This document shows positions 1 through 12,200 of a DNA stretch of 64,000 nt, piece after piece. The position numbers were made by a program, and so were the translations under genes. The notes under the pieces were generated by a model. The model was not told the origin of the DNA. It searched no databases and was given only the letters and a program-made list of their open reading frames with translations. Source of the stretch: Sordariomycetes sp. S80-01Y (taxonomy: Eukaryota; Ascomycota; Sordariomycetes); contig JAXQJY010000027.1 in NCBI GenBank assembly GCA_037042185.1, positions 248,001 through 312,000 on the forward strand. The letters are read 5' to 3'. Position 1 is the first letter of the stretch. Every line of letters starts with the position of its first letter.

Positions 1-3000
1 ATGTCGTGGTGAGTACACCTCGAGGCGGGAACAGCGGCGTGATTCAGTATGACTTTGGAAAAACTCTCCAAGACGAAAGTTTCCGAAGAACGCGATACTT
101 GAATCAACCGCCTAGTGTGCTGCTGACAGCAATCTCTAGCCTCAGTAGTGAATATGCTATAGCCGGCCATCGTCTCGAGGAAACTATCAGCCGTGTCCTT
201 CACGCAAATCCAAGGCTGCAGCGAAAATATGCGCGACCTGATCCGGGTTCAGACACATTGTACAAATCTACTGCCGTCCATTCGTTGGCATCAGTCAGCA
301 GCTGCACGGAAGGCTGTGGTGATGAATCTATTGTATTTCGGCACAATCGGCTTGAGGAGGAGGACAATCCGGCCATTCACTACGGGCTGATTGCCTCGGG
401 GAATCAGGTGATGAAAGATGCTGTGATCCGCGACACGCTCGCAGCTGAAGAAGACATTCTGTGTTTCGAGATGGAAGCAGCGGGGTTAATGAATCATTTC
501 CCCTGTCTTGTTATTCGAGGAATTTGCGACTATGCCGATTCACACAAGAATAAAGATTGGCAAGGGTATGCAGCAATGACTGCCGCCGCGTACGCCAAGG
601 ATCTCTTGCAACAAATCGTCCCGAACAGGGTGGAGGCTGCAGGCAGGATCACCGATATCATCTCTGGTAAGTTGACTAAAGTTCTCAACGGTCTATTTAT
701 GGACAACGTTTAATCTAACTTGGCCTCTCAGGTGTACAAGAGGGCGTTGGCGAGCTCCTTCGCGTTCAACACAGCCAGGGAACTCGAGCTATCCTTGCCT
801 GGCTTACGCCAATTGACTACTTGGCCCAACAATCCGACAATATTAATAGATGGCAACCCGAGACTGGCCAATGGCTTCTGCGATCACCGGAATACAAAGC
901 GTGGACAAATGCCGAAAGCCAGACCCTGTTCTGCACAGGCATACCCGGAGCCGGAAAGACAATACTCACCTCGATAGTAGTCGATGACCTGATCGCAAAG
1001 TTTGAAAAAGACAACAACGTCGGAATTGCATTCCTCTACTGCAATTTCCGGCGCCATCATGAGCAAAAAGCCGATAACTTGCTCGCGAGTCTCCTAAAGC
1101 AATTGAGCGAGAGGCAACCATCGCTTCCCGAGGGCGTCAACTCCCTCTACTACAGTCATAACGAGAAGCGAACTAGGCCGCTTTACGATGAGATTTTGAG
1201 AACACTATCCTTTGTCGCAGCCCAACATACAAGAGTCTTCTTTGTAGTTGATGCTCTAGATGAATGTCAAGATACGGCAAGGCTTCTAAAGGAGCTTTTC
1301 AATATCCAAAAAAAAGTGCAGAGTCAACATCTTTGCCACTTCTCGGCCAATTCCTGAGATCAAGGAGAAATTCAAGGGGCTTCCGCACGTAGAAGTAAGC
1401 GCAGCTGATGAAGACGTGCGACGCTATCTCGAGGGCCGTATCGGGCAATTGCAGTCTTTTGTCCAAGAAAATCGAGAACTACAAAAGGATATCACCACCG
1501 GTATCGCTGAAGCTGTTGATGGAATGTAGGTTTCCCAGATTTGTTCAATACATGTGGATCTCAAGTGCTAATTACTGTTTCTCATCAAGGTTCCTTCTCG
1601 CCCAGATATATCTCAACTCGCTTGAGGACAAGCTTACACCAAAGGATATTCGGAACGCATTACAGCAGTTTCTCAAACAAAAACCCGGTTCAAGTGAAGA
1701 TCAGAAGCTCCAAGTGCTGTCACAGGCATACGAATTATCATTGGAAAGAATCAATGGGCAGAGGCCCGGCCTTCGGGAACTTGCTCATCGTGTTCTGTCT
1801 TGGATCACCTGCGCGAAAAGGCCACTAACCATCACCGAGCTTCAACACGCGCTTGCAGTGGAGATTGGCGCGTCACATTTGGACGAAGAAGCTCTCACGC
1901 AAGTCGAAAGAATGGTGTCAGTGTGTGCTGGACTAGTGACCGTGGACGAGGAGAGCGACATTATTCGCCTGGTGCACTACACAACACAAGAGTATTTCGA
2001 TCGAACGCGAAGTAACTGGTTTCCAGACTCAGAAGCCGATATATCAAGCGCTTGTATCACATACCTTTCTTTCGAAACGTTCGCTACCGGGGTTTGCATG
2101 ACGGACCAAGATCTCAAGAAGCGATTCCAACTACATCCGTTATACAGCTATGCCGCACGGTATTGGGGGTCCCATGCTTCCAAAGCTTCAGTGAAGAGAA
2201 ACTCGTTGGTGACTGGCTTTCTACAGAGTAAGGCCAAAGTATTGGCCTGCGCTCAAGCAATGATGGTAGGGCAGCCATATTCAGGAGCCACGAGATACAG
2301 CCAAAGAAAGTCCAAGCAGGTTACTGGACTTCACCTTGCCGCTTACTTTGGGCTGAGGGATGCAATAGGAAGATTAATTGACAGTGGTCAACTTCCGGAC
2401 GAAAAGGATAGCTACGGACAAACGCCATTATCGTATGCGTCCGAGAGAGGGCAAGAATCTCCCGTCAAGTTCCTGCTCGAGACTTCAGCGGTAGAAATTC
2501 ATCGGGCAGATGAAGACGGCCGCTCCCCGCTATCGTATGCTGCCGAGGGCGGGCATGCAGCCATAGCTCGGCTTTTGCTTGACGCATCTGGCTGCGGCGC
2601 CGACGACTGTGATGTGGATGGGAGGACACCTTTATCGTATGCCGCTGCACAAGGCCATGCGGCTGTCGTTCGGTTATTGAGTCCTATAACAAGTGTGGAT
2701 GCTGACTTATGCCATCAATTTCAGAGGACACCGCTCTCCTTCGCTTCAGAAAAAGGTCACGAACGTGTGGTCGAGATCATACTTCGATACAGAGGCTCCC
2801 TGATCAATCATGCGGATGTAGATCGTCGGACGCCGCTTTCGTATTGTGCTCAAAAAGGACACGACGGCGTGGTCAAGTTACTACTTGAGAATGGGTCAAT
2901 CGATCCGGATTTCAGAGACCGAGAAAGCCGGTCGCCGCTGTCATATGCTGCGGAAGAAGGCCACATAGTAATTGTAGAGAATCTGCTCATAAAGCATGGC

Positions 3001-3300
3001 GTCAATGCCGACTCAAGGCAACGATACGGCAGAACATCACTATCGTATGCTGCTGGAAAGGGACACGCCGCTATTGTCAGGAGACTGCTTCAAGTGGAGG
3101 AGTTGGATGCCGATTCTAGAGACCGAGAGGGCAGGACGCCTTTGTCTTACGCCGCAGAGGAAGGGCATGAAGATGTGGTGAGGCTTCTGCTTACAACGCA
3201 AGGCGTTGACGCTCATTCGACTGATCGGAAGGGTGGAACACCGCTGTCGTATGCAGAGGAGAGGAGACAAGCACCTGTTGTAGAACTCTTGTCCGGATGA
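1..3300 (+). CDS. NLR-type receptor: PNP_UDP-NACHT-ankyrin (5' partial, frame break)
   Basis: The 5' end lies outside the window. Exons are <1..666, 732..1525 and 1590..3300. Exon 1 encodes the end of a nucleoside-phosphorylase-like effector domain ([25 protein letters not shown]). Exon 2 holds a NACHT NTPase with P-loop GIPGAGKT and Walker [11 protein letters not shown]. Exon 3 has the helical linker ([14 protein letters not shown]) and then ten ankyrin repeats. This is a classic fungal NLR layout: ligand sensing by repeats, oligomerisation by NACHT, and an N-terminal effector, used in non-self recognition and incompatibility. Between Walker B and the conserved [11 protein letters not shown] motif the frame shifts by one base at the A8 run 1308-1315. 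Removing one A would restore it, so this is either an allele-specific pseudogene or a homopolymer error. About 1,050 codons are visible. Domain call is firm; intactness is not. Confidence 0.85.
2311..3290 (+). repeat. Ten tandem ankyrin-repeat coding units
   Basis: Consecutive units of about 33-36 codons each carry a variant of the core R-T-P-L-S-Y-A followed by G-H and V-R/K-L-L. The first unit (TGLHLAA) is divergent; the other nine share the TPLSYA-type core. The shared core and shared nucleotide words around it (ctatcgtatgctg-like) suggest that units are recently duplicated or homogenised, as is known for NLR repeat domains in fungi. Confidence 0.85.
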
Positions 3301-4330
3301 TAAATAGCCAGCGATATGCTTGTTATCTTCTTAAAGTCCTAATACTCCAACGGGAAGACTCGGGAATTTACTGTCTCCAGCATTAACGCTTACTTTATGA
3401 ATTATACCTTACTAGTCTCGATGAGCTAACTCAGCGTGAATTTAACACCGTGAATCGTGCATTCTAGATTTAAAAATTGGAAGTCAAGACATGAGCTGCA
3501 ATGGCGGATCGGGGTGAGACTGGTTTCAGCGGAACGGTCGGCTCTGCCGCTCAGGGTGAGGTAGCCGCCTTGGAAACAGTCAAGGTAGCAAGTGTGGGTC
3601 GTGGCATCTAGACTAATATTGGAGATCGCGAGTTCCAAGGTCGATGAAATGTACCTCCGGTAATGGAAGTCATTGAGCGGATGACAAGAGCTGAACGGGA
3701 TCCCGTATTTTCCACTGGGTATGGTCGTATGTACTTGTATCGTGATGTATTTCTTATTATATAATTCACCTTTTATAGCTCCGAGACACACCATATTTCA
3801 CTGACGCCCCTCCCGTGATTGCAATCATACGTCCCGGGCTCAGAGTTTTCGACGACACCTTGTGATTCCACAGTCTGCCTAGGACTGTATTCTAATAAGT
3901 CTTCGTGCAAGATCTGAACAGTGCTTGCAATGCTGGAGCCCCAACCTTGCGCGACTTCCCGGTTCTATGCATTCGGTTGCGAGGAACTCCAGGGTAGTTC
4001 CCAGGTCGCTCGTCTCTAGCCGGATCTTAGGAGAGACATTCCTCAACTATATCGGGCGATAAAAGTCGCGGTCGCTTACGAAATGGTTTCAAAAGGAACC
4101 CAAGCTTTCACTGATAGGGAGCGCCAGCAGACTCTACTGGGACCAGAGCTGTCAGTAAATCAACATCAACGTGATGCAGCCGTGGCCAGATATTAGAAAT
4201 GACGTTCATGCTACATCTTACAAACAGGACCCCTACAAGGTGCAGATGTTCTAGCTACTGATCAAATACAAGGACTTGAAGCCCTCTTTCACTGGCGGGT
4301 GTTGATATACCTCAACATTGGTATCCTTGC
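3301..4330. other. Intergenic, no confident gene
   Basis: Lies between the NLR and the 3' end of the FAD monooxygenase. A 122-codon open frame on the minus strand (3426-3794), and a further open minus-strand stretch just upstream (about 3770-3960), read like protein, but there is no recognisable family, convincing start or splice pattern. Otherwise nothing seen. Confidence 0.5.
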
Positions 4331-5738
4331 TTACCGGCCGGTATCCCCATCCACCGTCGGCTTCATGGAATGCAACCAGCCCACCGTCCCCTGGAAAGCC
4401 TCCGCACACGGCGCGTAATCTAGCACCAACCTCTCGCGCAGCTTTCCAATGGCAAGGTACTTGAGCATTAATCTCTCCACTGCTGAGGGCGCCATGATAT
4501 ACCGGGACAGCATTCGATACCAGAAATTAGCCCAGGCATGCAAACGTGTCGTGCGGGCCGAATGCGCAAAATCTTGCTGTAAGTTAGGTTGCCTCGTAAC
4601 CCGGTAGTTTTCAAAGGCCCGAACCAGGGGCTCTGCATCAAAATGGCCACCATGCTGCCCAGTCTGTGCAAGGTCGTATAGTCGGTTGCACAAAGCCGCA
4701 ACGTCCTGCAAGCCGTTGTTAAGCCCAAATCCAGAATTCGGGGTAAATTTGTGACAAGCGTCGCCCGCGAGAACGATACGACTATGGCTCCACGTCTCCA
4801 CGATTCCCTCGTCAAGGTTGGACATGCCTGCCGTTTCCTTGTTGAAGACGTCCTTGACTTTGAGGTGCTCGGTTATGGGGTAATCCGCAAACTGAGCGGC
4901 ACAGGTCTCGATATCCGCGGGCGTGTAGGTGGCGCGCTCCTTTGTCGGCTTTTCCAACTTCTGGTACAGGAAGATCCATGCTTTCTGGCGACCTGAGAAA
5001 TACATGACGGATCGATCAACGTTTTGGGTGTCTGTGCCCAAGCCGACCTCGGACGAAGTAGGTCGGGGGAAGCTGCACCAGAGACAACGATAAGTTGACG
5101 TGTATGGATGGTCTTCCTTCCACCACTTCTCTGGTTGGGCCCGGAGAGCATTCCTTCTCATCATCTGGCGAGTTATGCTGCCGACGCCGTCTGCCCCGAT
5201 GACTGCGGAGCCCTCGAACGTGCTGCCATCCGCGCAGTAAACCGTGACAGAGTTGTCGTCAGAAAGAATGTCGATAACCCGTTTCCGCGTCAGGACCTTT
5301 TCCTTGGCCCCCTTGGGCAACCCTTCGTACATTATCTGAAGCAGGTCGGCGCGGTGAAAGATGGTCGGTGTCGCGCCGAAGCTGCAATGAGGTCAATTGA
5401 GCTCTTTATGGAACAAATGATTAGCTCGAAGCCAGGACTTACCACTCTTTCATATGCAGTATTGCATCACTGTCCTTAAACTCCAGGCCATCCTTGGTGA
5501 ACGACTTCGTATGTAACAGCTCCGCACCCACGGCTTGCAGGCTGTCCAGCAACCCGAACTGATGCATAAGTCTCATACTGGGCGGATCAAGAACAAGACT
5601 GGCGCCGACATCTTCGACCACCGAGTCCCTACGCTCTAGCACAACGAATTCGATTCCAGCGAGGTGGAGTGAGTGGGCAGCAGCGAGGCCAACAGGACCG
5701 CCGCCAACGATGATGACCTTGAACTTTGTGGTAGCCAT
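4331..5738 (-). CDS. FAD-dependent monooxygenase (group A, PaxM/salicylate-hydroxylase-like)
   Basis: Two exons, 5443..5738 and 4331..5381, joined by a 61-base intron (donor GTAAGT). Splicing gives 448 residues, the usual length for this family. The Rossmann FAD motif [10 protein letters not shown] is near residues 11-20, followed by VLERR (ribose-binding acidic residue). The second FAD motif [14 protein letters not shown] with NNGLQD lies near residue 300. Relatives hydroxylate or epoxidise aromatic or meroterpenoid substrates using NAD(P)H and O2. The HKFTPN context is typical of the fungal PaxM-like branch. No polyketide synthase, terpene cyclase or prenyltransferase neighbours it, so a substrate cannot be inferred. 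The start ATG at 5738 sits directly before the FAD fold, so it is well placed. Confidence 0.88.
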
Positions 5739-8071
5739 CCGGCAGGACTAAAGACGGGTAGAGGGGAAGATTCATCAAGCTGTACTAGGGAGACTGGTTG
5801 GTAAGAGCCTGGTTCGATGACATCCATAGAAATTGAGCGGTAGAGCATACTTCTTATACAAGGTCCTAGACTAAGGCAAGACAATGCGAGGCAAGACAAC
5901 GCGGACGGCCCATGTCATCAAACACCGGCAACGGGGCTGTGAAGGGCACCAGAAGACGCGCTTCAGTCTCGGAACGGTCAACTAGCACTGCCATCTTTGA
6001 CGGGACCCTGGTCCGATTTCGTAGGCGCCCATACCACCAGCGATTGCCGTCACACATCAAAGGGGAGCAGGGCTATGGCGCGTAAGGCCGGCATTTCAAC
6101 CGGCATCGCGGTGCAACGATAACGAATTGCGCCGCCGCGTCAGCTCGGTCCTGACCAACAGAATTTCAGTTGAAGATCTGTGACTTCGAATCCCAGCAGT
6201 GTGTCGCTCGCACTGGCTGCAAAGAATGCTCCCGTAAGGTACTGCTGTCGAATCATAATTCTGGGGTCAATCAGAGGTCCTGTTCGGTTCCCGTCACACA
6301 GGGTGGCCAGATCCATGGGGAGCCGGGGAATTTGGAAGATCCCGATGCCCTTCTTGCTTGGCTCGAAAAATGACTACAGCCGGGACACGAATTCCTCAAT
6401 TTGGGCTGCGGGTAGAGCGGCATTCATCAATGGGGTCGCTACGAAGGCCGTTGAATGGAGAGCGAAAGCCGGGATTGGAGGCTCAGCCAGGGTCTTGGAG
6501 CACCCCAATGGCCGGTTGAACCAGCCTAATGCCTCGAATCAACCTGGAGCCAAGTGCTACTCTACGAAACCTAGTCTCTTTGCGGAACTCCGTAGTGAAC
6601 GCTGCATAGTACCAATTAACGAACGACAGCGACGCTCACAGCAAAGCTTCAAGGGCCCCAATCGTCTGGCTCCGAATACCCGGACAGCCTCAGATCACAG
6701 GAGTGCTCCCGCGCCGCGGACGTTCTTTACGTCTTTAGTGGGCCCAAGGGGTTAGGAAGGGAGCGAATCACGACGGTGCTGCGCCAGCAAGATACCACCT
6801 GCGGACAGATCGCAGGGACGAGCTAGCCGTAATGGTGCGCCATACCTCGCTCCAGACCGTAACTCGTTTGAGCTCAGCGTTCCCATAGATAGGAAGAAGA
6901 TGTCAGTCTGCATCTTAAGAGTCCCTGCGCTTGTATGCCGGGGACCAGGAATGAGAAAGCCCCTGGAATAGGGGAGGGTTACACAGCCTCCACGTCGACG
7001 GAATTTTGTTCGTCAATGCACTGACAACGCTAAAGAGTTAAGTGGTCCTAGGGCCCTAAGGCCAGACAATCTACGTCTGGAGAGTGCGCAGAATCAAATA
7101 CAAACACAAAAGCTCGGTCGACAACATCTCAAACATTACCAGGTCAACGATCATAATTTGTCCCAACGTGGACACCGCCGATACCCTTGCACTGGCAGCC
7201 CTGACCCTTGACGAGGCGAGTGGCTATGTTGCCTCGCTTACGCGCCTGTCAAGTACAACCGCATATCTTCTCAGCCTCTTACGATGCGCTGATAAGGGAG
7301 CGAGCACAAACAAGATCAACTGTTATTCACAACGTTTCGACGCGAACGAGGGGTGGCAATGCGGCTTCAAACGTCCAGGTGCAGTTTTTAGTTTCTTTTT
7401 CCCATCTGTCAAGGCGCTGCCAGGCCAAAACTACCTCTGGTCCTCAATGATCCGATCAGCGAGCTTGCTTCTTGAAGTATTTGGTCCAGGGGCGGCCCAC
7501 TTTGGACCCTCGCAAATGATGTGCAGACTGTCTCATGTACCATCTGGCAACCCACTAGTCGTGGCGTTTCGGAACTCGGTCCACTTCCCCTTCATGTCAG
7601 GACAAAACACTCCCTGCCCTTGCAAAAACAGGTGCTGCTTCTTGTCCCTCCGTCTTCGGTTATTCCCGTGGGAATGGCACTATTCAATGCATAATTGACA
7701 GGTAACCCAGAGCAGTTCGCCTCCCCATAACTTGGAATGCGCCAAACAAGATGCAAGCGGGCGGCGTGGAGTGCGCAGCAATCCTAGGGCGTTTCCTTGC
7801 CGGCAAGCGTCGGAAGTATCACCTTTGGCGCTATAGTGGATGTGATCAGCTCTTGCCTACTTAGGCTACGATATTTCGTGCGCAGGTCCCTGACTAGTGA
7901 TTGCTGTTCCTTGTTCGGAAGGGCAAGAGTCTACGTCCGCTGTCCGAAGCTACCCCTTTTCAACGTAGGTCCTCGTAACCATCTCCCATTAGCCCACTCG
8001 ATTTAATTTTAAGCCTGGAAGAGAACGATGCTCTATATTGGACTGATACGAAGTGGTTGTTTGTGCCGAGC
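5739..8071. other. Long intergenic stretch, no supported gene
   Basis: About 2.3 kb between two minus-strand genes. The open frames present (for example 6180-6755 and 7084-7698, plus strand) have no recognisable domain, no signal peptide and no codon bias like the neighbouring genes. The 5' part must contain the promoter of the FAD monooxygenase. Nothing else seen. Confidence 0.5.
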
Positions 8072-9275
8072 TCAAAGATCTTTCTTGAGTTCTCGCACGC
8101 GCTCTGTCTCTTTGTCCCAAAACTCCGCAATCTCGAACTCTAAGTCCTTCTGTGTCGTGGCGTTGGCCCACTCCGGCAAGGCTGCTTCTGTTCGTTCTAA
8201 CCATGGCCCCATCCAGCTATCTCGGGTCCCTCCAGTGGCGCAACCAGCAAAGTGCACAATCATGTCTCCCTGCATGACTTTCCAAGGCTGGATCTCGCCC
8301 CCGTGCCCGTCGTCGTATACATCGGTCGTCCCGTTGTCGAACAGGCCACCCTTCATCTGCTTGCCGACGAGCCATCCACCATTTTTCTTGTCAAAGGGGT
8401 TGTTGAAGGGTAACGAGTTGAACCAGCGCATCGGCACGAAAGACCAATGTTCCTTGCCCCGCGTCGGTGTCTGGCTCATCGGAGAGTCTTCCTCCTCAAG
8501 AAGCCAGTGAAAGGCGCTTTGGTCGCGGAACCGGTCTGTCTCGACCTTTTCGGCCTGGTATATGGGGTAGGCCAGGACGGCAGAAAGTAAAGAAACTGTC
8601 CAAGGGTGGACGCGCAAGGCGAAAGCTCCCGAGTTGAGGCCGTCCCAGTTCGAAGCGACGAGCATGTGGATGTCTTCGAGATCTGGATTGTCTTTCGGTG
8701 GCAGGAAGACTTCTAGCCTGGTTTCCGGGTTGAGCACGACTGTGTCGGCGTCGAACCAACTGCAACGCAATGAACACAGACTGTTAGCTAGGGTACCTCG
8801 ACCGGCAAGAGCAATATGAAGGAGTAAGGACTGAATTAGAAATAAACTTCACATACTAGACCCACTCTAGCCGCTCGTCTTCAGGCTTCTCAAGCTCATC
8901 GACAACCACAGCAAGAAGGTAGGCTGGCTTCGTCCACGCACCACTGGGCTTCTTCTTAGGTCTCTCAATCAGTCCACTTACAGCCTCGTAAGGAGCCGTA
9001 AACTGGGGGTAGCCGTGAATATCGTTCTGCACCTGATGACTGAGAAGGGCGCGGTGTATTATGTCATTATCGAGTTTGTTCGCGGCGACGCTGACCTTGC
9101 CAACCTTGGCACGTGTCTCGGGCCTTGGACGCTGACGGTAGCCAACGATGGGTACTTCACTTGTCGGGAAAATGTGCGAATTTGTATAGACGAGACCGAT
9201 CAAGGATACCAAGATCCCAATCGTGCCGAGAGCCAGCACGGCAACTCGTAGCAACGAAGTCGACGACAGAAGCAT
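8072..9275 (-). CDS. GT34-type glycosyltransferase (GMA12/MNN10 family)
   Basis: Exons 8857..9275 and 8072..8759 (97-base intron, GTATGT...TTGCAG) give 368 residues. An N-terminal hydrophobic segment (about residues 8-30) after a short cytoplasmic tail predicts a type II Golgi membrane protein. The splice junction reconstitutes the W-x-x-W-F-D-A-D-T-V block, whose D-A-D is the DxD motif that binds Mn2+ and the nucleotide sugar. Downstream come NSGAF, the DQSAF region and a VHFAGC motif typical of GT34. Family members add alpha-galactose or alpha-1,6-mannose to glycans and cell-wall mannan. No neighbour points to a specific acceptor. Motif order is convincing; the donor sugar is not decidable here. 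Confidence 0.87.
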
Positions 9276-12200
9276 AGCTACCGGAGCTAGATATTTTTGG
9301 GGTACATGGCAACAGAGAGAAAAACCTGGAGATAGCGGTCCGTTTTCTACAACACAGACTAAAGAGAGGTGCTGACAGCGACGCGCGTTCTATAAACGTA
9401 CGTGTGCCAAGCAGGGGCTGCAGAAGCCTTTCTTGGGGGTGGACATAAGCACCCCACTGCTTTGCCGTATATGCGTACGAGACCAGGGGCGGCTCGAGGG
9501 CAGACCATACTCACGCGTAACGTTATTTGTTCGCAAAGCCATGCTCGCCAATAAAAGAGAAGTGTTTCAAAAGTAGAAAAGCAGACCTAGGGAGGGACTG
9601 GGCCTCTGAGCTTCAACTTTTCATGGGTTCAGGCAGCACTCTTGCTGTGATGCTGAGGGCAGCTTCATCAAATCGCAAAAAAAGGGCGATACCCAACATG
9701 GTGAATTTTGTTTCCCGCAACACCATATATCAGAGATTCCGTCTCCTTGGGCATGTTGAATTTGGTCTCGATATTATCTTCATTTACTTCGTATCCACAA
9801 TCCTTCCCCATGATCCTGAGTTTTCGGGCTCGGCGGCGTGTCGACAGCGCCTACTTTCTCCACCAAGATTCTCTTGGCGAGCAAGACCTGCCACTCTTCC
9901 TTCAAGGAAGCTTCATGCAGCTGTCACCTTAATTCGCTGCCTCTCCACCAATGAATCTGATGATAGAGCTTCCACAGGTATTCGGCGATGTGGGCTTTCT
10001 CCGCCCGGACCCGACGTCCGTCTGGATCTGTACCTTGGGCTTGAACCCTGCGACCCGGCGCCCTTCCCATGACTAGCGCCATGCTGTGCTGTTGCTTCTT
10101 ACCTCGCTTACCCAAAGTAGTATTGGCCGAGAACAACGAGACGTCGACTTATTTGTTTCACGTCACAGCTTGGCTGACTCGTGGCAGAGCACCTCGTATT
10201 GGCTTAAAAATCCTACGGAGCACTGCCCTGGAGATACATACGAGGGCATACCAATGCCTCGAGTCGTTTAAAATAGATCATTTCAAACCATTCTCTTGGC
10301 CTATTCAGCCGACGTCCTGGGACGGCCCATTTTGAGCACTTGCACAGAATAAACGAACCCTCGAGGGCAGTAAGGTCGTCAGCGCCGATGCCTCCCGGCT
10401 TTACAAGGGAATAGGACACAATATTCATGCTTGCCCACAGCTGCTTGGATGAGAACACGCTGCACTGAGAACTCCTGAGCCGATACACTTGGAGCCTATG
10501 TGAGCTATGGCGCTGACAAATATTGGTCGCTGCAGATTAGTGAGAGGAGTGACGGGAGTATTTACAGAAGATTAAGCGGGAGTCATATGCTGTGAATAGA
10601 AGGCCGAGGGCTTGCTGTGTCTATTTGAACACTAAGCCAGTAGCAGATGCGAACATTCTCGAGGCGCTGTGACGTGGCCGCGGCCTGTTGGATTTACTTG
10701 ATGCGACTCAAGCGCACTTGCCGCGGGCTTAGATAATTTTCGAGGCCCAGCTCTGTCTCATGAGTACTTGAATCGTACCAGAGATGATTTAGTTCAAGGG
10801 TAGGGGGGTCGGAAGTTGAGGGTTTGATTAGAGAAGGGGGCGATAGCCGCTGAATGAGGCCCAGTTCGTACAAATACGGACGCCTTCACTGAGTCCCAGA
10901 TCGAAGTAGGGCCAGGAGGGCCGGTAATGTTGCAGTGGTCGACAGAGGCGCTCGCTGCAGGCTTGACACTGTCATCATTGGTTACATCGGCCCTCATTCA
11001 GCTACCAGCTTGTCGATGTCAACCGTCTTGGACAGCACTGGGATGTTTCGAGTATTTGCCTCATACTCACAGCTGCCACTATCTTTCTCATTGCAGAGGC
11101 GGTCTTCTCCCGCGGCTCGCAGCAGATCGGAGATTGTCGACCCGAATCACACAGTCTCTTTGGACCTAATGCCAATCTCGGCGTCGCTTCATACATCGGC
11201 TCTGTTTTTGTCGTGGCAGTCGATAGTGTTGAGAGCAGAGCTTCTGGCCCGTATATATGGTGGCTAACGATGTGCTTGTGGAGGAAAGGGGTGGGTTCTT
11301 GGACTTGCCCCGAGGGTTGCCTATTCAGTCTGCAACAATTGTCCATGAGACATCGACGTCCGAGTAAAAATGAGATTTCAATGGTAAGAGCAAGTTGCCG
11401 GAATGACTGTTCGTATCAGGGCTTCGAAGCATGAGGGTCGTTTCTGCTGCGTTGACGGGGACGATGACAAGTACGCGGTGCACACAACAGGCGATCATCT
11501 GCGAGATACGTCGCTGATCTAGACTAGATGATGGAAGCCCTTTCTGCGGGTCTTGCTGATCTACTGAATGAACCGATCTCCCCAGAGCTCGGCAGGTACG
11601 TGCTGCGTCCAGCCAAGCTTTATCAGAACGAGAGAGCATGAACTGAAAAGCTCAGACTAACACGCACAAAGTGGGCATCGTCCATGATCGTCTAGATACC
11701 CTTCTCTGGTCCCCCAAGTCTCCGAGAAGGCTCCGAAGGGTCAAGATTCGCGAATGTCCCGAAGAGCTTTCCATCGATGAAGTGGTCGTGGACGGCTACT
11801 CTGTCTAACAGCGTTATTCTTGTAGGAATCTTCCAGTGCGATTACCCCGTTATCGACGGTTTCACTTCAATGTGACATTATACGAATCCTCCTGCGAACT
11901 AACGCTCAGGCGCAAGCCAGTTGTGTATGCCGTCGGGGGGATAACGACAGCGTGGGTGAAGCAGTGAGGCTGACGCGGCCAACATGAGACTGGTTGTGGA
12001 GTATACGCGGCACGTGCCTCGCCTATATGATGCTGCAGTCGAAGTTGTACAAGGAGTTGTATATGCTGGATGGGGAAACCGTCAACGTTTCAATGAATTC
12101 GATCGCGGGCAGGCTGCTAAACGGCGTTTTACAGCATCGTGCCACCGAGCCGCTTATAAATGCTCCCCCCACCGCAAATCTCCCGGTGAGGACGGCAATC

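Noticed and set aside
6180-6755. 191-codon open frame on the plus strand
   Set aside because: No domain, no codon bias like the neighbours, composition looks random, no splice or start support.
7084-7698. 204-codon open frame on the plus strand
   Set aside because: Same reasons; looks like a chance frame in intergenic DNA.
4331-9275. Secondary-metabolite cluster around the FAD monooxygenase
   Set aside because: No polyketide synthase, NRPS, terpene cyclase, prenyltransferase or cluster-type regulator is nearby; only a glycosyltransferase 2.3 kb away.
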